64,000 bases of DNA from Cryptomeria japonica. Taxonomy: Eukaryota > Streptophyta > Pinopsida > Cupressales > Cupressaceae. Both the position numbers and the translations under genes were made by a program. This document shows positions 51,256-62,600 of this stretch, piece after piece (the first letter of the stretch is position 1; each line of letters starts with the position of its first letter). The stretch is taken from positions 607,638,209 to 607,702,208 of the forward strand of contig NC_081413.1 in the NCBI RefSeq assembly GCF_030272615.1, given 5' to 3'. The notes below the pieces were generated by a model. The model made no database searches and was not told the DNA's origin. It saw only the letters and a list, made by a program, of their open reading frames with translations.

Positions 51256-52196
51256 ATGTCAAAGCTCCCTCACAACAAGTCTGAGCCTTCCTTGAGTCAG
51301 TTGGAATCTTCTCCGAGTAAAACATCATCAAGAAAGATGAAGTACAAGTACGACAAGTACTTGAATTTGTACCTAGAGAGTTCGGTAGAATCGAATATCA
51401 AGGAGATCAGAGACACTGAAATCAAGCATGTAAATATGCAATTCATTGACCGAGTTGAGAAGGCTCCTGCTCGCCTAATTAATCTGATCAACTCCGAGTT
51501 GCATAAATATGCATCTTTTCTAGTTGCAGCTCATGATCCAGAATTTGTGCTTGTAGTAGCGGATCACTTTGATCCAAATACAAGACAGGTGAAAGATGAA
51601 GATCAGAATGTCATCATGACCCTAGACAGTGTATTTTTCAATAGTGTCTTCAAAGGTTCCCAAGTTGAAGAGGTGGCTGATATTACTGAAGAAAGTGCTC
51701 AAGAGTACTATGAAAAAAATGAGGATAAATGCAAGAAGGTACAATACTGTTTTCCTCTCTACTGCAAGAGGTTCCCTAACCTCATGATGGCCTAAGGGTT
51801 TTCACAGGAGTGATTTCAATGAGGAGTACAATGATATGGTCACCATGTTATCAAGGGTGAGGGGGTCAAAAGAATCTCATTACTTTCAAAGGTGGATGTG
51901 CTACTATATGAAAATAATCAGGAAAGGAGCAACAAGAATTGATTGGGGTGAACAAATCAGCGATGACATCTGTGCTTAGTTGAAGGAGGTCAAAGTAACA
52001 ATGAAATTTTATATGACCTCATACCTGGTTTATGTGGCTGCTTCAATGAGGCAATATCCAGGCTTATCTACTAAGGGTGATAGGAGGTTGGTACCCGTTT
52101 GGGAGTACTATGATCAACTTACTATCAAGAATCAAGGTAGCCATTACAAAAGAGTTAATGACGCCTTCTTTGCTATATGGAAGTGCATGTTTGATA
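51256..52196 (+). pseudogene. Unrecognised element-encoded protein, N-terminal part (interrupted)
   Basis: From the ATG at 51256 a 179-codon frame (MSKLPHNKSEPSLSQLESSP...) runs to a TAA at 51793. The neighbouring frame carries on at once (SDFNEEYNDMVTML...) through a TAG at 51977 to 52196, where the 7.77-kb LTR element is inserted. The frame resumes in phase at 59967. The N-terminal part is Ser/Lys-rich, then mixed helical; FVLVVADHFDP and VIMTLDSVFFNSVFKG loosely recall the fold-forming segments of plant-mobile or plant-transposon protein domains. That resemblance is weak. No enzymatic motif is visible. It is either an element-borne cargo or env-like frame or a captured gene. Confidence 0.55.
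52192..52196. repeat. Target-site duplication TGATA, left copy
   Basis: TGATA directly before the 5' LTR recurs directly after the 3' LTR at 59962-59966, the 5-bp duplication expected of LTR retrotransposon integration. Confidence 0.9.
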
Positions 52197-53344
52197 TGTT
52201 GGCATTTTTTATAATTATGTTGTGATTGTCATTGATGGACACACACTTGCATTGAGATCATTTTTGTATGTATGAATTATGCTCAACCGACAATTGTTCC
52301 AACCGATATGATGCATTATAGTCCTTAGACTATTGGTGTTTTGTAGAATGTGTTTACCGGTCTGAAGCGGTATGTAGACCCCAAGCGGTTCGAGGATCTC
52401 AAGTGGCACGAAGGATCAAAGCATCAAAACACATACTTCCTAGTGTTCATTTTGTCAAACCGGCAACTGACATTTTTGCTTGAACCGGTATTTTGTATGA
52501 ATAGGCAATACTCTGTGATGAGTTACCAACTGACATCTTGTGATGAGTTACCATCCACTGATTGTTTGATGGTGCTGACACTTTAATGGTACTTTTTGTG
52601 TTGTGTTACCAAGTATGTCCAGGTTCATTGAACCTAGGAAATTGTAATGTAATCCTATTGGACCGACATGGAATCAGATTCCTTTATAAGGACATCATGT
52701 CTAGGGTTTTAGGTTGTTGATGTGATTATAGTGAAAGTTTATGTTGTTGCTAGGGTTTAAGGTGGTTGAGGAGTTAGAGAGAGTATGAATGTGTAGAAGA
52801 CTGAAGTAATGCTAGAATGCATTAGGAACGAGCTATCAAGGATCTAACCAAACAGTCTGTGCTATTAGCTAGATCAATCACTTGTTGATTACTCACATCT
52901 TTGACAAGTTTGTAGCCCTTAACCGGGTAGGCCCAAAAGCCTTTTGTAAATCCTCTAACAAGGTGGTTCACATCTGTGGATCTAAAATCCTCTAGCAAGG
53001 TAGTCTTTAAACGGATATATCTCCTAACAAAGATTGAGATTCCTAACAGGATCTATTCTGGTAAAGAACATTGTAAGACCTTAACCGGTCTGGTTCCTAT
53101 TCTGTAGATAGTTACTTATGAGTTCCATCTCACTATGGTTTTTTCCCATTTGGGTTTCCACGTCAAAATCTCTTGTGTTATGGTGTTTGTGCTTTTGTGG
53201 GTGAATGCATTATTAGCTGTTTGGTCATGTGTGTTAACCAGTTTGTCTGCTAAACTATTTTACCGATTTACTGTCAGTCTTGTAAAGTGTTTAAGTGCAA
53301 AGATTTTTGGCATACTAAGTCACCCCCCCTCTTAGTATTCATCA
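52197..53344 (+). repeat. 5' LTR of the 7.77-kb element
   Basis: 1148 bp from TGTTGGCATTTTTT to TTCATCA. It contains TTTATAAGG (about 52683, TATA-like), the CTCACTATGGTTTTTTCCC block (about 53129) and a C-run near the end, shared with the 3' LTR at 58828-59961. Confidence 0.93.
52682..52690 (+). promoter_or_regulatory. TATA-like element in the 5' LTR
   Basis: CTTTATAAG at the position where an LTR promoter would lie; the same sequence occurs in the 3' LTR near 59295. Confidence 0.55.
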
Positions 53345-53346
53345 AT

Positions 53347-53359
53347 TGGTATCAGAGCC
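53347..53359 (+). promoter_or_regulatory. Primer-binding site (tRNA-iMet)
   Basis: TGGTATCAGAGCC two bases after the 5' LTR, the same site as at 42615-42627. Confidence 0.93.
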
Positions 53360-53394
53360 TACCTTTCTATAAGTTTAACCACTTGGAAAGAGAT

Positions 53395-54672
53395 ATGGGG
53401 GAATACTCTATAAGGGAAGTTACTCATCGACTCACTCAGTCTGAGAAAACCTATGATGATCTTATGGTCAAATACAAGGCATCTCAAGCAAAAAGGAGAG
53501 AACATGCAGAAAAGCTAATGGAGCTATCTGAAAATAGTTCCTCTGATGAAGCGAACATGGAAGCCCTGATTCAAGAAGTAGAAAAGCTGAATGAATCCAA
53601 TTCCAACCTAAGGAAAGGACTGAAAGGACTAACTATTCAAATGTGTCAAGAGCTTGAGAACTGGAGGAAAGCTGAAGATCTGGTGATGGATAGAGATCAT
53701 GAGATCTCCAAGTTGAAACAAGAGATCAGTGCCCTAACTGCTCAACTCCATGCAAGCAAAGTGGAAAAGGAAGACATGCAAGGAGAACTGAACATTGCCA
53801 TCTCCGACAATGAAAACCTAATGGAAACAAATGTTGGCATTTCCAAAGAACTCTTTGAGTCAAAGGAAATACTTGCTAAGTTCAACAAGAGTACTGTCAA
53901 GCTAGAGCAAAAGCTTGAATTTGCCAAACTGGTCAAGAATACCAATGGACTTGGTTATTCCGGTCATGAGGAAGGTGAGACCTTTGGTACAAATACTGGA
54001 ACATCAAAGAAACAACCGACATCAAAGGATAAAGGTAAGCAAAAGTTTAAACCTATTTGCTTCAACTGTCTTAAAGAAGGACGCACTGCAAATATGTGTA
54101 GGAGTAAGGCTTACAACAATTTTCCTTATTTCCTGAATGATAAGCCTAGATCCTATAGATTCAATGGTAACTGTTATGCATGCAAAAAGTATGGGCATAG
54201 AGCATCTGAATGTAGGTCAGTTATGAACAACATTGGTAGATATCCTTAGAGGACCCAAGGAGTTGGTCCTGAACCTTTTGTGAACCGGAATCACAACTGG
54301 TTTAATGCCTTCAATCATCAACAAAGAAGCGGTGGCTATCAAGCAGCAACCAGATGGAGAGCAAACTGCATGGTCTATCATAGTCATGGTCACACTGCTG
54401 CAACATGCAAAAGGAAGAATGGAAACATGAACAATGGACCTTGGAGAGCACCTGGATTGGTCTGCTATCATTGCAACAAATCGGGTCACATTGCCAGATT
54501 CTGTAGATCAAGAAAGAACATATCTGATGAAATACTGGTCACTTCGGAAGGAAACATTGATGTTGACACTGTTCAAGCGGACATGAATGAAACTTGGAAG
54601 AAGAAACCAATGGTGTTACAAGAGGACTCGGTTTCTGCACCTAGTGTGGAAATCACGGAACCGACAAACTAA
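53395..54672 (+). pseudogene. Gag-like protein with coiled coil and four zinc knuckles (one internal stop)
   Basis: The ATG at 53395, 35 bases after the primer-binding site, opens a frame to 54672 with one internal TAG at 54247-54249. The first 200 residues are a Glu/Lys/Leu-rich coiled coil; the UBN2 capsid domain of ordinary Copia Gag is absent. Four CCHC-like knuckles follow: 54058-54099 (the His is Arg), 54172-54213 (CYACKKYGHRASEC, intact), 54367-54408 (second Cys is Tyr) and 54463-54504 (CYHCNKSGHIARFC, intact). Zinc knuckles bind the element RNA for packaging. The protein could package this element in particles made by a helper; that is inference. Confidence 0.85.
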
Positions 54673-55093
54673 GCTTCAGAAAAGCTTAGGGGGAGCAAAC
54701 GGCGAAATGTTTCGAACCCCCGGTTTACACCGGTAAAAGACCTTAACCGACATGTGATACCTATCAATAGGTGGAAGACCAAAAATGGTAAATGGCAAAT
54801 TAGGGTTTACACCCTAATGGTGGAGCATTAATTGCGGTAGGTGAGGAATAGGTTTAAAAGGATTTTTCAAGTCATTTCTCACTATTAGTTTTCGAGCGAA
54901 GAAAAGGTGATTTGTGCTAAGATTTTGAGAAAATGAGAAACCACGAAGGAGATTCAAATTCAAATTGCAAACGGCCAAGTGAAGAACGCAAAGCGATGAT
55001 TCTGCAACCGATGGAGTGTGAAGTGAAGGAGAATTTGAAAGCCCTAAATTCATGTGTTTCAAAAGGTATTTCTCGAGTCTTTAAGTTTCTATC
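54673..55093 (+). other. Spacer between gag and ORF2
   Basis: Contains CTTAGGGGGAGCAA (54685-54698), an internal copy of the polypurine-like motif, and no frame linked to the neighbours. ORF2 begins at 55094 in good start context (ATCATGGCT). Confidence 0.6.
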
Positions 55094-58000
55094 ATGGCTT
55101 CCGCATCTCATACCAGTTCTAGTGCATCTGTCGATTCTGCAAGTTTTATTCAATGCAAGTCTAAGTACAATGCCCTATCACAAGTTTTGGCTGGTGTTAT
55201 AGTAGAAGAAGGGATTTCTGATTACATAGATTGCAATATTGAAGACCTAGGGTCTCTAGCTATCTACTCCCAGCTAGGTTTGTTCTATGGACAAGATAAA
55301 AAGATCAAACTGGAGTATAGTATCTTGGAGAAGAAGAAGCTCCACAATGTTGTTTATTTCCTAGAGGATTTCATAGATGATCACATTAGGATCATTTTGA
55401 GCAGAGTTCATGGTGACAAGATGTACCTGGAAAGAACGCATGATATAACACCACAAGCAATTCATGCTGTCACCGGTTTTTGCAATACAGGGGATGTGCC
55501 AGCCCTAAGGACAGTAAGCAAAACTGAAATGTCCAAGCTTACCGGTTCAGTGAGTGACTCACGAGGTATGACCATCAATTCTATCAAGGACAATCTGGTG
55601 AAGTATGCATGTATGGTGATTGGATACCGAACATTGTCAGCCAGCAGAATTAACTCTGTATCTGCTACAACGGTAAATGCCACTTACCAGATGATTAAGG
55701 AGGATGCATCATTTGACCTATGCACTGGTATGCAAAGGCAACTCCTATTGAATTTGAAATCTATCAAACAGGATAATGCTTTAAGGTTCAAGTTTGGACA
55801 ACTATTGGTTGGGCTATTCTTTTACTTCCAAGGCTACTTTCTAGGAGTAGGTGATGTCCAGTGGTCAGCTGACCAACCGATAACCAAGCAAATCAAGGAA
55901 AGCATTCAAGTAGTTGGAACCGGTTACCCTAAAGTTCTGAACAAGTACTTTGATGAGTTCAGACGAAAATGAGTTAGAGGGTGAGAATATCAGGTGATAT
56001 TGTCAAGAAATATGAAGATGATATCTGTTTCACCATCAAAGTGGATCAATGTATAATGGAGGTTGTTGAGCCTAGATAGGAGGAAGTGGAGCCTATGGGC
56101 TATGAGGTAATGAATTATATGCTGGAAGGATATGCCTCTACCCTTATTGCCTCACTGCTTGATCCAAAGGCAAAAAGAACCAACACCTACCTAGAAAGGA
56201 TAACACCAGTTGACGAAACCTCAGCAAAGAAAGGAAAAGAACTGACAGTGAAGAAGGCAAAAATAGTGCCTTCAGCATCGGCACTGGCTACTATATCCAG
56301 TCCTGCAGTGACCAAGCAACCACTGACTAAGAAGAAACCTGAAGCAGCACTAACTAAAGTGTTCGAGAGAAAGAGGAAGACAAGGAATACCTCTCCAAAC
56401 TCAGAAGAAACTGTGTCTGAGGAAAAACCAAAGAAAACATGTCAAGCAAAGAAAAAGACAAAGAATGAACCGACATCATCAGCATTGGTAAATATTGACA
56501 TCTCCTCTTACAAACCTTTGACACATTGTCAAAGAACTATCAAAAACATTAGGAGAAAAGTATTGAATGATTTAATTGATTGTTTTGATGGCTTTAATGA
56601 TGATGAAAGGGAAGCGGTGGAAAAAGAAATAATTCAATATTTATGTGTTAATGACCGGTTGCCTTCATAAATTAGATTTGAGACACCGGATTCGTTGTAT
56701 AAATCCTTAGACAATAAATGTCGCATTACCATAGAGCAGGAACATGAAATGAGAGAAAACGTTTTTGTTGAACATTTTCCGAATGTATCAAATTCGAAAC
56801 TGTTCAAAGTGATGAACAAATACAAAGGCCTCTTCTTCATGAGAAGAAGAAGACTCCTGTTACTTCAAGGGAAGGGTAAAGAAGTACTCAAGAATACACA
56901 CACCCTTTCTCTAGAAGCTCTGAAAATGCATCGAGTGGCTGAAGCCAACTGGAAGGTTGAGCAAGAACCAGTAATAACAAAACTGGATGAAGCATTTGAT
57001 GATGAAGGAAACCCAGTTGTTGAGCTGATCGACACCATTGATGTCGATGCTATGGACGTAGAGGATGTTACTCAGGAAACACCATCTGAGGCAACAAGAC
57101 AAGAGCAACAGGATAAACAAGTTGATAAGCAAGATGAGGACAAACATGAAGTGACAAAGGAACAGGCAGAGCATAGGAAAAAGGATGAAGATGAGGAGAA
57201 GTGGAAAGAGGAGGAAAAGAGAAAAGAGGAAGAGGAGAAAAGAAAAGAAGATGAAGAGAAAAAGAAACAAGAACATGAAAAGAAAAAGAAAGAAGAGGAA
57301 GACAAGGAACAGGAGAAGAAGAAGGAAGCAAAGAGGAAGAAGAAGGAAGAGGAAGATAAGGAATAGGAGAAGAAGAAGGAAGCAGAGAGGAAGAAGAAGG
57401 AAGAGGAAGATAAGGAAGAAGAGAAGAGGAGAGAAGCAGAGAAAAAGAAGAAGGAAGAGGAAGAGAAAGAAGAGGAGAAGCAGAAGGAAGTAGAAAGGAA
57501 AAAGGCTGAGGAAGACAAAGCAGAGGAGAAGAGGAGAGAAGTAGAGAAGAAAAAGACAGAGGAGGATAAGAAAGAGGAGAAGAGGAGAGAAGTGGAGAAG
57601 AAAAAAATAGAAGAGGATAAGGAAAGAGAGGTGGCAAAGAGAACCCAGATGGAGACTCCGAAGGCAACTGGTAGTCCAGCCAAACCGGCTGACCTCACCA
57701 GTCCTGTCGACCTCCAGTTTGCAAGTGAAATGGAGCTGATGTAGAGCATCAAAGTTGCCCAAGAATGGCTTGAAAACATACGGAGGAAGAAGGAGCAAGA
57801 TGTAATTCAAGCGGCTGCGGACACTCTTACCCATTTGATGCTCGGTACTAACCTTCCCAACACTAAATCATCACTGGCTAAACTTAAGCTCCTAAGCATA
57901 GTAGTGGATGATTAGGTGCAGAGCCTAGAAGAGGCAACAGAGGCAAATGCCAAGAAAGAGTATCAAAAAGCTCTTAATACCGCTCTGGTAAAGAAGTTGC

Positions 58001-58515
58001 ATGAGCTCCGTTCTGAATTGCAAAAAGAACAAAAGGATATAAGGGATGCTCTGGATGAGGGGAATCTGCTACTCAACAAGATCTACCAACCCCATCTATT
58101 CTATGATGATGTGCTAGCTCAGAAGAAAAAGCTTCAAACAGACTTGCATTCCTACATGAGCACATTCAAGCCGCCTTATGATTCCTTTAAAACTTATCGG
58201 CAAACCGTTCACCGGTTTCACATCTAGTCAGCAAAAATGGAGCAAGAGATCAGCACCCGGTCTAGAGATTTGTAGGAGCTACAACTGGTTCTACTCCCAC
58301 GATTGCAAATTCTTCAGAAGTGTTATCTAAACCTGGATGCCTTAACAGTGACACAGGAGATGAGCACAATTGATGCCATGGAAGAACATGTCTCCCAGAT
58401 GCAGACAGAGAAAGAAGTAGCCACCTCCCTACTTGAGTCCTGGTCTTTATCGAGGAAACAATTCTTGCAGGACTTTAAATCTATTTTTGACAAGTATTAT
58501 TCCTTATTGTCATAA
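55094..58515 (+). pseudogene. ORF2: large unrecognised protein in place of pol
   Basis: A 292-codon frame (55094-55972) is followed, after a one-step frame change, by one continuous frame to 58515 broken by stops at about 56077, 56668, 57364, 57742, 57913, 58225 and 58273; the original was about 1,140 codons. Parts in order: a Ser-rich start; a helical region; a hydrophobic segment FGQLLVGLFFYFQGYFLGVG (residues 234-253); a basic Thr/Lys/Pro-rich linker; a Lys/Glu coiled coil with 16-residue repeats; and a C-terminal coiled-coil region ending FLQDFKSIFDKYYSLLS. No pol motif, nuclease or zinc site was seen. Sireviruses and Athila elements can carry an env-like frame with coiled coil and membrane segment, the best alternative to a captured host gene. 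Confidence 0.65.
57166..57645 (+). repeat. Purine-only coiled-coil repeat tract in ORF2
   Basis: About 480 bp almost entirely of A and G on the plus strand, made of GAA/GAG/AAG codons. From about 57418 it is organised in 48-bp units encoding EEKRREVEKKKxEEDK-type 16-mers, and 57313-57414 is a 51-bp unit repeated twice. Confidence 0.9.
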
Positions 58516-58575
58516 ACTTGTATTATTTTAATATCAAATGAAAACAGGGTTGTTCAGCTGTACTTTGTCATTGTT

Positions 58576-58827
58576 GGCAAAGGGGGAGAAGAATTCTATT
58601 TGGGAGAAGTATAGGGGAGAAGTATCTGGTAATCAAATTTTGATATATGCTTTGAATATCTCAATGTTTATGCTCTATATGCAAAATTGTTATACATTGT
58701 ATTGTCAAAGGGATTGTGTATATGCTTAGGGGGAGCAATTTTGCTAATGGCATGATTTTGTTGTAAAACACTTAGATGTCAAAATTTTATTTTCCTAAGT
58801 GTTGCCATCAATGCCAAAGGGGGAGAT
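58576..58827 (+). promoter_or_regulatory. Multiplied polypurine tracts before the 3' LTR
   Basis: GCAAAGGGGGAGAAG (about 58577), CTTAGGGGGAGCAA (58725-58738) and CCAAAGGGGGAGAT (about 58814-58827) occur in series; the last touches the LTR and is the likely plus-strand primer. Multiplied tracts are a known Sirevirus trait. Confidence 0.8.
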
Positions 58828-59961
58828 TGTTGGTATTTTTGATGATTATGTTGTGATTGTCATTGATGGACACACACTTGCATTGAGATCATTTTTGTAT
58901 GTATGAATTATGCTCAACCGACAATTGTTCCAACCAGTATGATGCATTATAGTCCTTAGACTATTGGTGTTTTGCATAATGTGTTTACCGATTTGAAGCG
59001 GTATATAGATCCCAAGCGGTTCGAGGATCTCAAGCGGCATGAAGGATCAAAGCGGTAGAACACATACTTCTCAGTCTTCATTTTGTCAAACCGACAATCG
59101 ACATTTTGCTTGAACCGGTAATACTCTATGATGAGTTACCAACTGGCATGTTGTGATGAGTTACCATCCACCGATTGTTTGACGGTGCCGACACTTTAAT
59201 GGTTCTTTTTGTGTCGTGTTACCAAGTATGTCCAGGTTCATTGAACCTAGGAAATTGTAATGTAATCCCATTGGACCGACATGAAATCAAATTCCTTTAT
59301 AAGGACACCATGTCTAGGGTTTTAGGTTGTTGATGTGATTATAGTGAAAGTTTATGTTGTTGCTAGGGTTTAAGGTGGTTGAGGAGTTAAAGAGAGTATG
59401 AATGTGTAGAAGACTGAAGTAATGCTGGAATGCATTAGGAACGAGCTATCAAGGATCTAACCAAGCAGTCTGTGCTATTAGCTAGATCAATCACTTGTTG
59501 ATTACTCACATCTTTGAGAAGTCTGTAGCCCTTAACCGGGTAGGCCGAAAAGAAATTTGTAAATCCTCTAACAAGGTGGTTCACATCTGTGGATCTAAAA
59601 CCCTCTAGCAAGGTATTCTTTAAATGGACTTATCTCCTAACAAAGATTGAGATTCCTAACAGGATCTGTTTTGGTATAGAACATTGTAAGACCTTAACCG
59701 GTCTGGTTCCTATTCTGTAGATAGTTACTTGTGAGTTCCATCTCACCGTGGTTTTTTCCCATTTGGGTTTCCACGTCAAAATCTCTTGTGTTATGGTGTT
59801 TGTGCTTTTGTGGGTGAATGGATTATTAGCTATTTGGTTTGCATGTGTGTTAACCAGTTTGTCTGCTAAACTGTTTTACCGGTTTACTGTCAGTCTTGTA
59901 GAGTGTTTAAGTGCAAATTTTTTTGGCATACTAATTCACCCCCCCCTCTTAGTATTTATCA
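58828..59961 (+). repeat. 3' LTR of the 7.77-kb element
   Basis: 1134 bp from TGTTGGTATTTTT to TTTATCA, aligned over its length with 52197-53344. Differences are many single-base changes plus a short deletion near 59118 relative to the 5' LTR. Confidence 0.93.
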
Positions 59962-59966
59962 TGATA
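59962..59966. repeat. Target-site duplication TGATA, right copy
   Basis: Matches 52192-52196; after it the interrupted frame resumes without phase change. Confidence 0.9.
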
Positions 59967-62600
59967 AGGGCCTGCAAAAGCAGAGAATATTAGAGGCTGC
60001 TTATAACATGGTATCTCATTTGGGGTGTGTATTCCTACAGTTTCCTACATTCACTTACATCCAAATTGGATGTTTCTTAGGTGAGCCCTTTATTCTACCA
60101 AGGTTCCCTTCAAACAAAATCATCTTCATGGAGTTGTGTAGACAACTGATTAATGTGCGTGAAAAACAGTCACAAGCACATAAGACTGGGCTGAAGTTCC
60201 CAGTATCAATCGGTAGGTACTCAGTGCTAACCAATCCAAAGGCCAAAAATATGGAGGAAGAAATGCAGCAGAATACCATGACAAGGTTCAAGGCCTGAAA
60301 CAATTTTGACATTCGTGGCATAAAGAACAAACTCAAAAGGAGTTATACTCATGTTTATAGGTTGGAATATGTTTGGGTAAAATGATGAGGATATAAGAAG
60401 GATGGATTTCAGCCGCCTTACTCTGGAACAAATTGAAAACTTGGATTTAGTTAAGATCTTGATGACCATGGAAGATACAGATGACATAATAGACCCGGTC
60501 TATTATGAGAAGAAAATTGCCGACTCTCCGCTTCCTCCCGTACAATGGTCAAAGATCGAGAGAAGATCAATCACTCAAAGAATTGCTCCTATCCTAGCAA
60601 ACACCAATGCATGGCTAGTAAAGAAGAATCTCAGGATGAAACAACTTCTTGCTAGTTAAGGAGATGATGATAACAGTGATGGACCAGTCGGCAAGAAAGC
60701 TACAACTAAGACGAGAATGAAGAGAAGGGAAAACCCACAAGCACTATCCTTAGCTCCTATGATACAATCAAAAGGGAAAGGGCCCAAGATTAAATTTATA
60801 GTGAAAGGGTCCAAAAAGGGTGAATCATAATCTGCAGTACAAGAAGTAGTGACTAAAGAGCCAGAACAACTGCCTGCCAAGGAAATTGAAGAAGATGAAA
60901 TTTCTCAACAAGAGGAAGTACATGCTGAAGAAACATCACACCCAGCTGAAGTTGATGTCCCGATTACCTCACAGGTAATCGTCCACTCTATTGAATCTGA
61001 CTCTGACCAAGAGGATGAGGTTTTTCAAGATGGGGATCTAAGTATGGGCATGGCACAATAGGAAGACACTAATAAGTTTTTCACAATAACCAACTTCTCT
61101 AATCTAGATGATATCCCTTCATCTACTATTGAATCCACGATGATGAATTTTAATGAAGCCTTGGAAGAGGCACTTGTAGAATAGGTTTCAGTAGACTTAC
61201 CTGTCACTACAATCACCACGACAAAATATTCACCATTGGTAAGTGCTAAAGTTGCATTCACAACGCCTTCAACTCTCCCATCTGTAACTGAAGAGGTGTC
61301 AGCGGCAGCAAATGTTCCACTAGATACTTCAACATCGGTGCCATCAATAACAGTCATAACTGCTCCGAGCTCCAGTCAACCTGCTCCTGAAACTTCAACT
61401 CAAAATCAGTAAGGAGCTACTACTCCATCGGCTAATCTAGAATTACCCCCTTGGATGGAAGTAGTGGCCCCTAAGAAGAAAAAATCGGTAATTTCTTTGG
61501 ATGAGTTTGACTTTGAGCTTTTGGTTCCTCCAAAGCCTAAGGGAATAAAGAAGCCAAAGATAGTATCTCGGGTGGTAGTAGACTCCACTTCTAAGAGAAA
61601 GTATGTTGAGGTTATGGTGCCATCGTCAGATAAGGATAAAGGCAACATACGATCTAAAGATTATACCATGCAGGTCGTAGAGCTTGGGGTGGAAACCCAT
61701 GAGAGTGTTAAATTGGATTCTCAGACAACCTTTACTTCTTTATTGAGGAGATTGGATCAAGAGAGGGATGAGAAAAATATCTTGAAGCAGAAGTGTGAAC
61801 AATTGACCAATGTTCTTCTAAAGGTCACACAATCTTCTCAAGAAATTGAGCCCATAGGATCCTTAATAGATATCGAAGCTGTAAAGAAGATTGAACAGGT
61901 GGGAGCTAAAGGCCGAGTGATGGATGAGTGGATTTCACATCTAAGGTCAGAAGGCTCTCATCTTCTGAGTTCAACAGTGAGACTATTATCGGATTATGAA
62001 GTAATCCAGAGTTAGAGGCAAGGACTCAAAATGTCTTTATCACAGGAGATTGAGGAATTTGTAAAAAGTACTACCTTTTGGAGCAAAATGGAGGACTTCA
62101 GGATAGATGTCCTTGTTTAAAATAAGGTAATTCCCACAAGGGAGAAGTACATCCAGATATTGTCTTTATTGTCTCATAAGCAAGAGACAATAAGGTTAAT
62201 GATTGCAGAACTAGACTAGGAGAAGAAAGAAGGTGATGACGAGGTTGATCTCATTTTTGCCAAAGTTGTTGATCTTCCTTGTTATTTATATGATGGCGAT
62301 CAGAATCTCGTCACTGCTGAAGTTGTCACGTAGGAATTCCTTTCCTTGATGGATCACTGCACAGGACAAGATTTCTCACGTGATACATTTGATAAGCTGT
62401 TAGAGATCCAGGTCAGTTTTGAAGTCCTCGCATCCATGCTGAAGGATGTTAAAAAGAAACAGGTAAAGATTGGAGATGCAATTTCCCGCGTTTGAGTGAT
62501 CACAAGTTCTACCTCAATGCCGAACAAAGTAGAGATGAAAGATATCCTGGCTAAGTTCGAAGATTTTCAGAAATCCAATGAGGTGGAGAATGAAGAATGA
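59967..62600 (+). pseudogene. Unrecognised element-encoded protein, C-terminal part
   Basis: Directly after the right target duplication the frame of 51256-52196 continues (KGLQKQRILEAAYNMVSHLG) to a TGA at 60296. After a further stop pair and a frame change near 60390, a single frame runs from 60402 to a TGA at 62598-62600, with internal stops at 60657, 60828, 61059, 61182, 61410, 62013, 62118, 62217, 62331 and 62493. Visible parts: a hydrophobic stretch (CVFLQFPTFTYIQIGCFLG), a basic GKGPKIKFIVKGSKK patch, an acidic Glu/Thr/Ser linker, a Lys-rich KKKKSVISLDEFDFELLVPP segment and a C-terminal helical region from about 61740. No known domain was recognised. The layout parallels ORF2 of the inserted element. 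Confidence 0.55.

Larger units (their letters stand above)
52197..59961 (+). mobile_element. Complete non-autonomous LTR retrotransposon with a novel ORF2
   Basis: Both LTRs, a tRNA-iMet primer-binding site, a gag-like frame, a second long frame, polypurine tracts and a 5-bp duplication are present. Internal DNA (53345-58827) has no protease, integrase, RT or RNase H in any frame, so the element would depend on enzymes from a relative such as the minus-strand Copia type at 44.4-49.8 kb, whose PBS family and AAAGGGGGAGAT tract it shares. The LTRs differ at many sites and by a short indel, so the insertion is not recent. It lies within an unrelated or distantly related long frame. Confidence 0.9.

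Noticed and set aside
53347-53359. TGGTATCAGAGCC as part of a tRNA-Met gene
   Set aside because: Only the complement of the tRNA 3' end is present, two bases after an LTR; there is no cloverleaf. It is a primer-binding site.
57418-57625. Link between the 48-bp coding repeat in ORF2 and the 48-bp spacing of the palindromes
   Set aside because: The sequences are unrelated and the palindrome spacing varies from 42 to 54 bp; the shared number looks like coincidence.
56911-57834. Minus-strand frame of 307 codons, very Leu/Phe/Ser-rich, and two overlapping ones
   Set aside because: Antisense shadows of the purine-only GAA/GAG/AAG tract, which cannot form stops on the other strand. The plus-strand frame has the element context.
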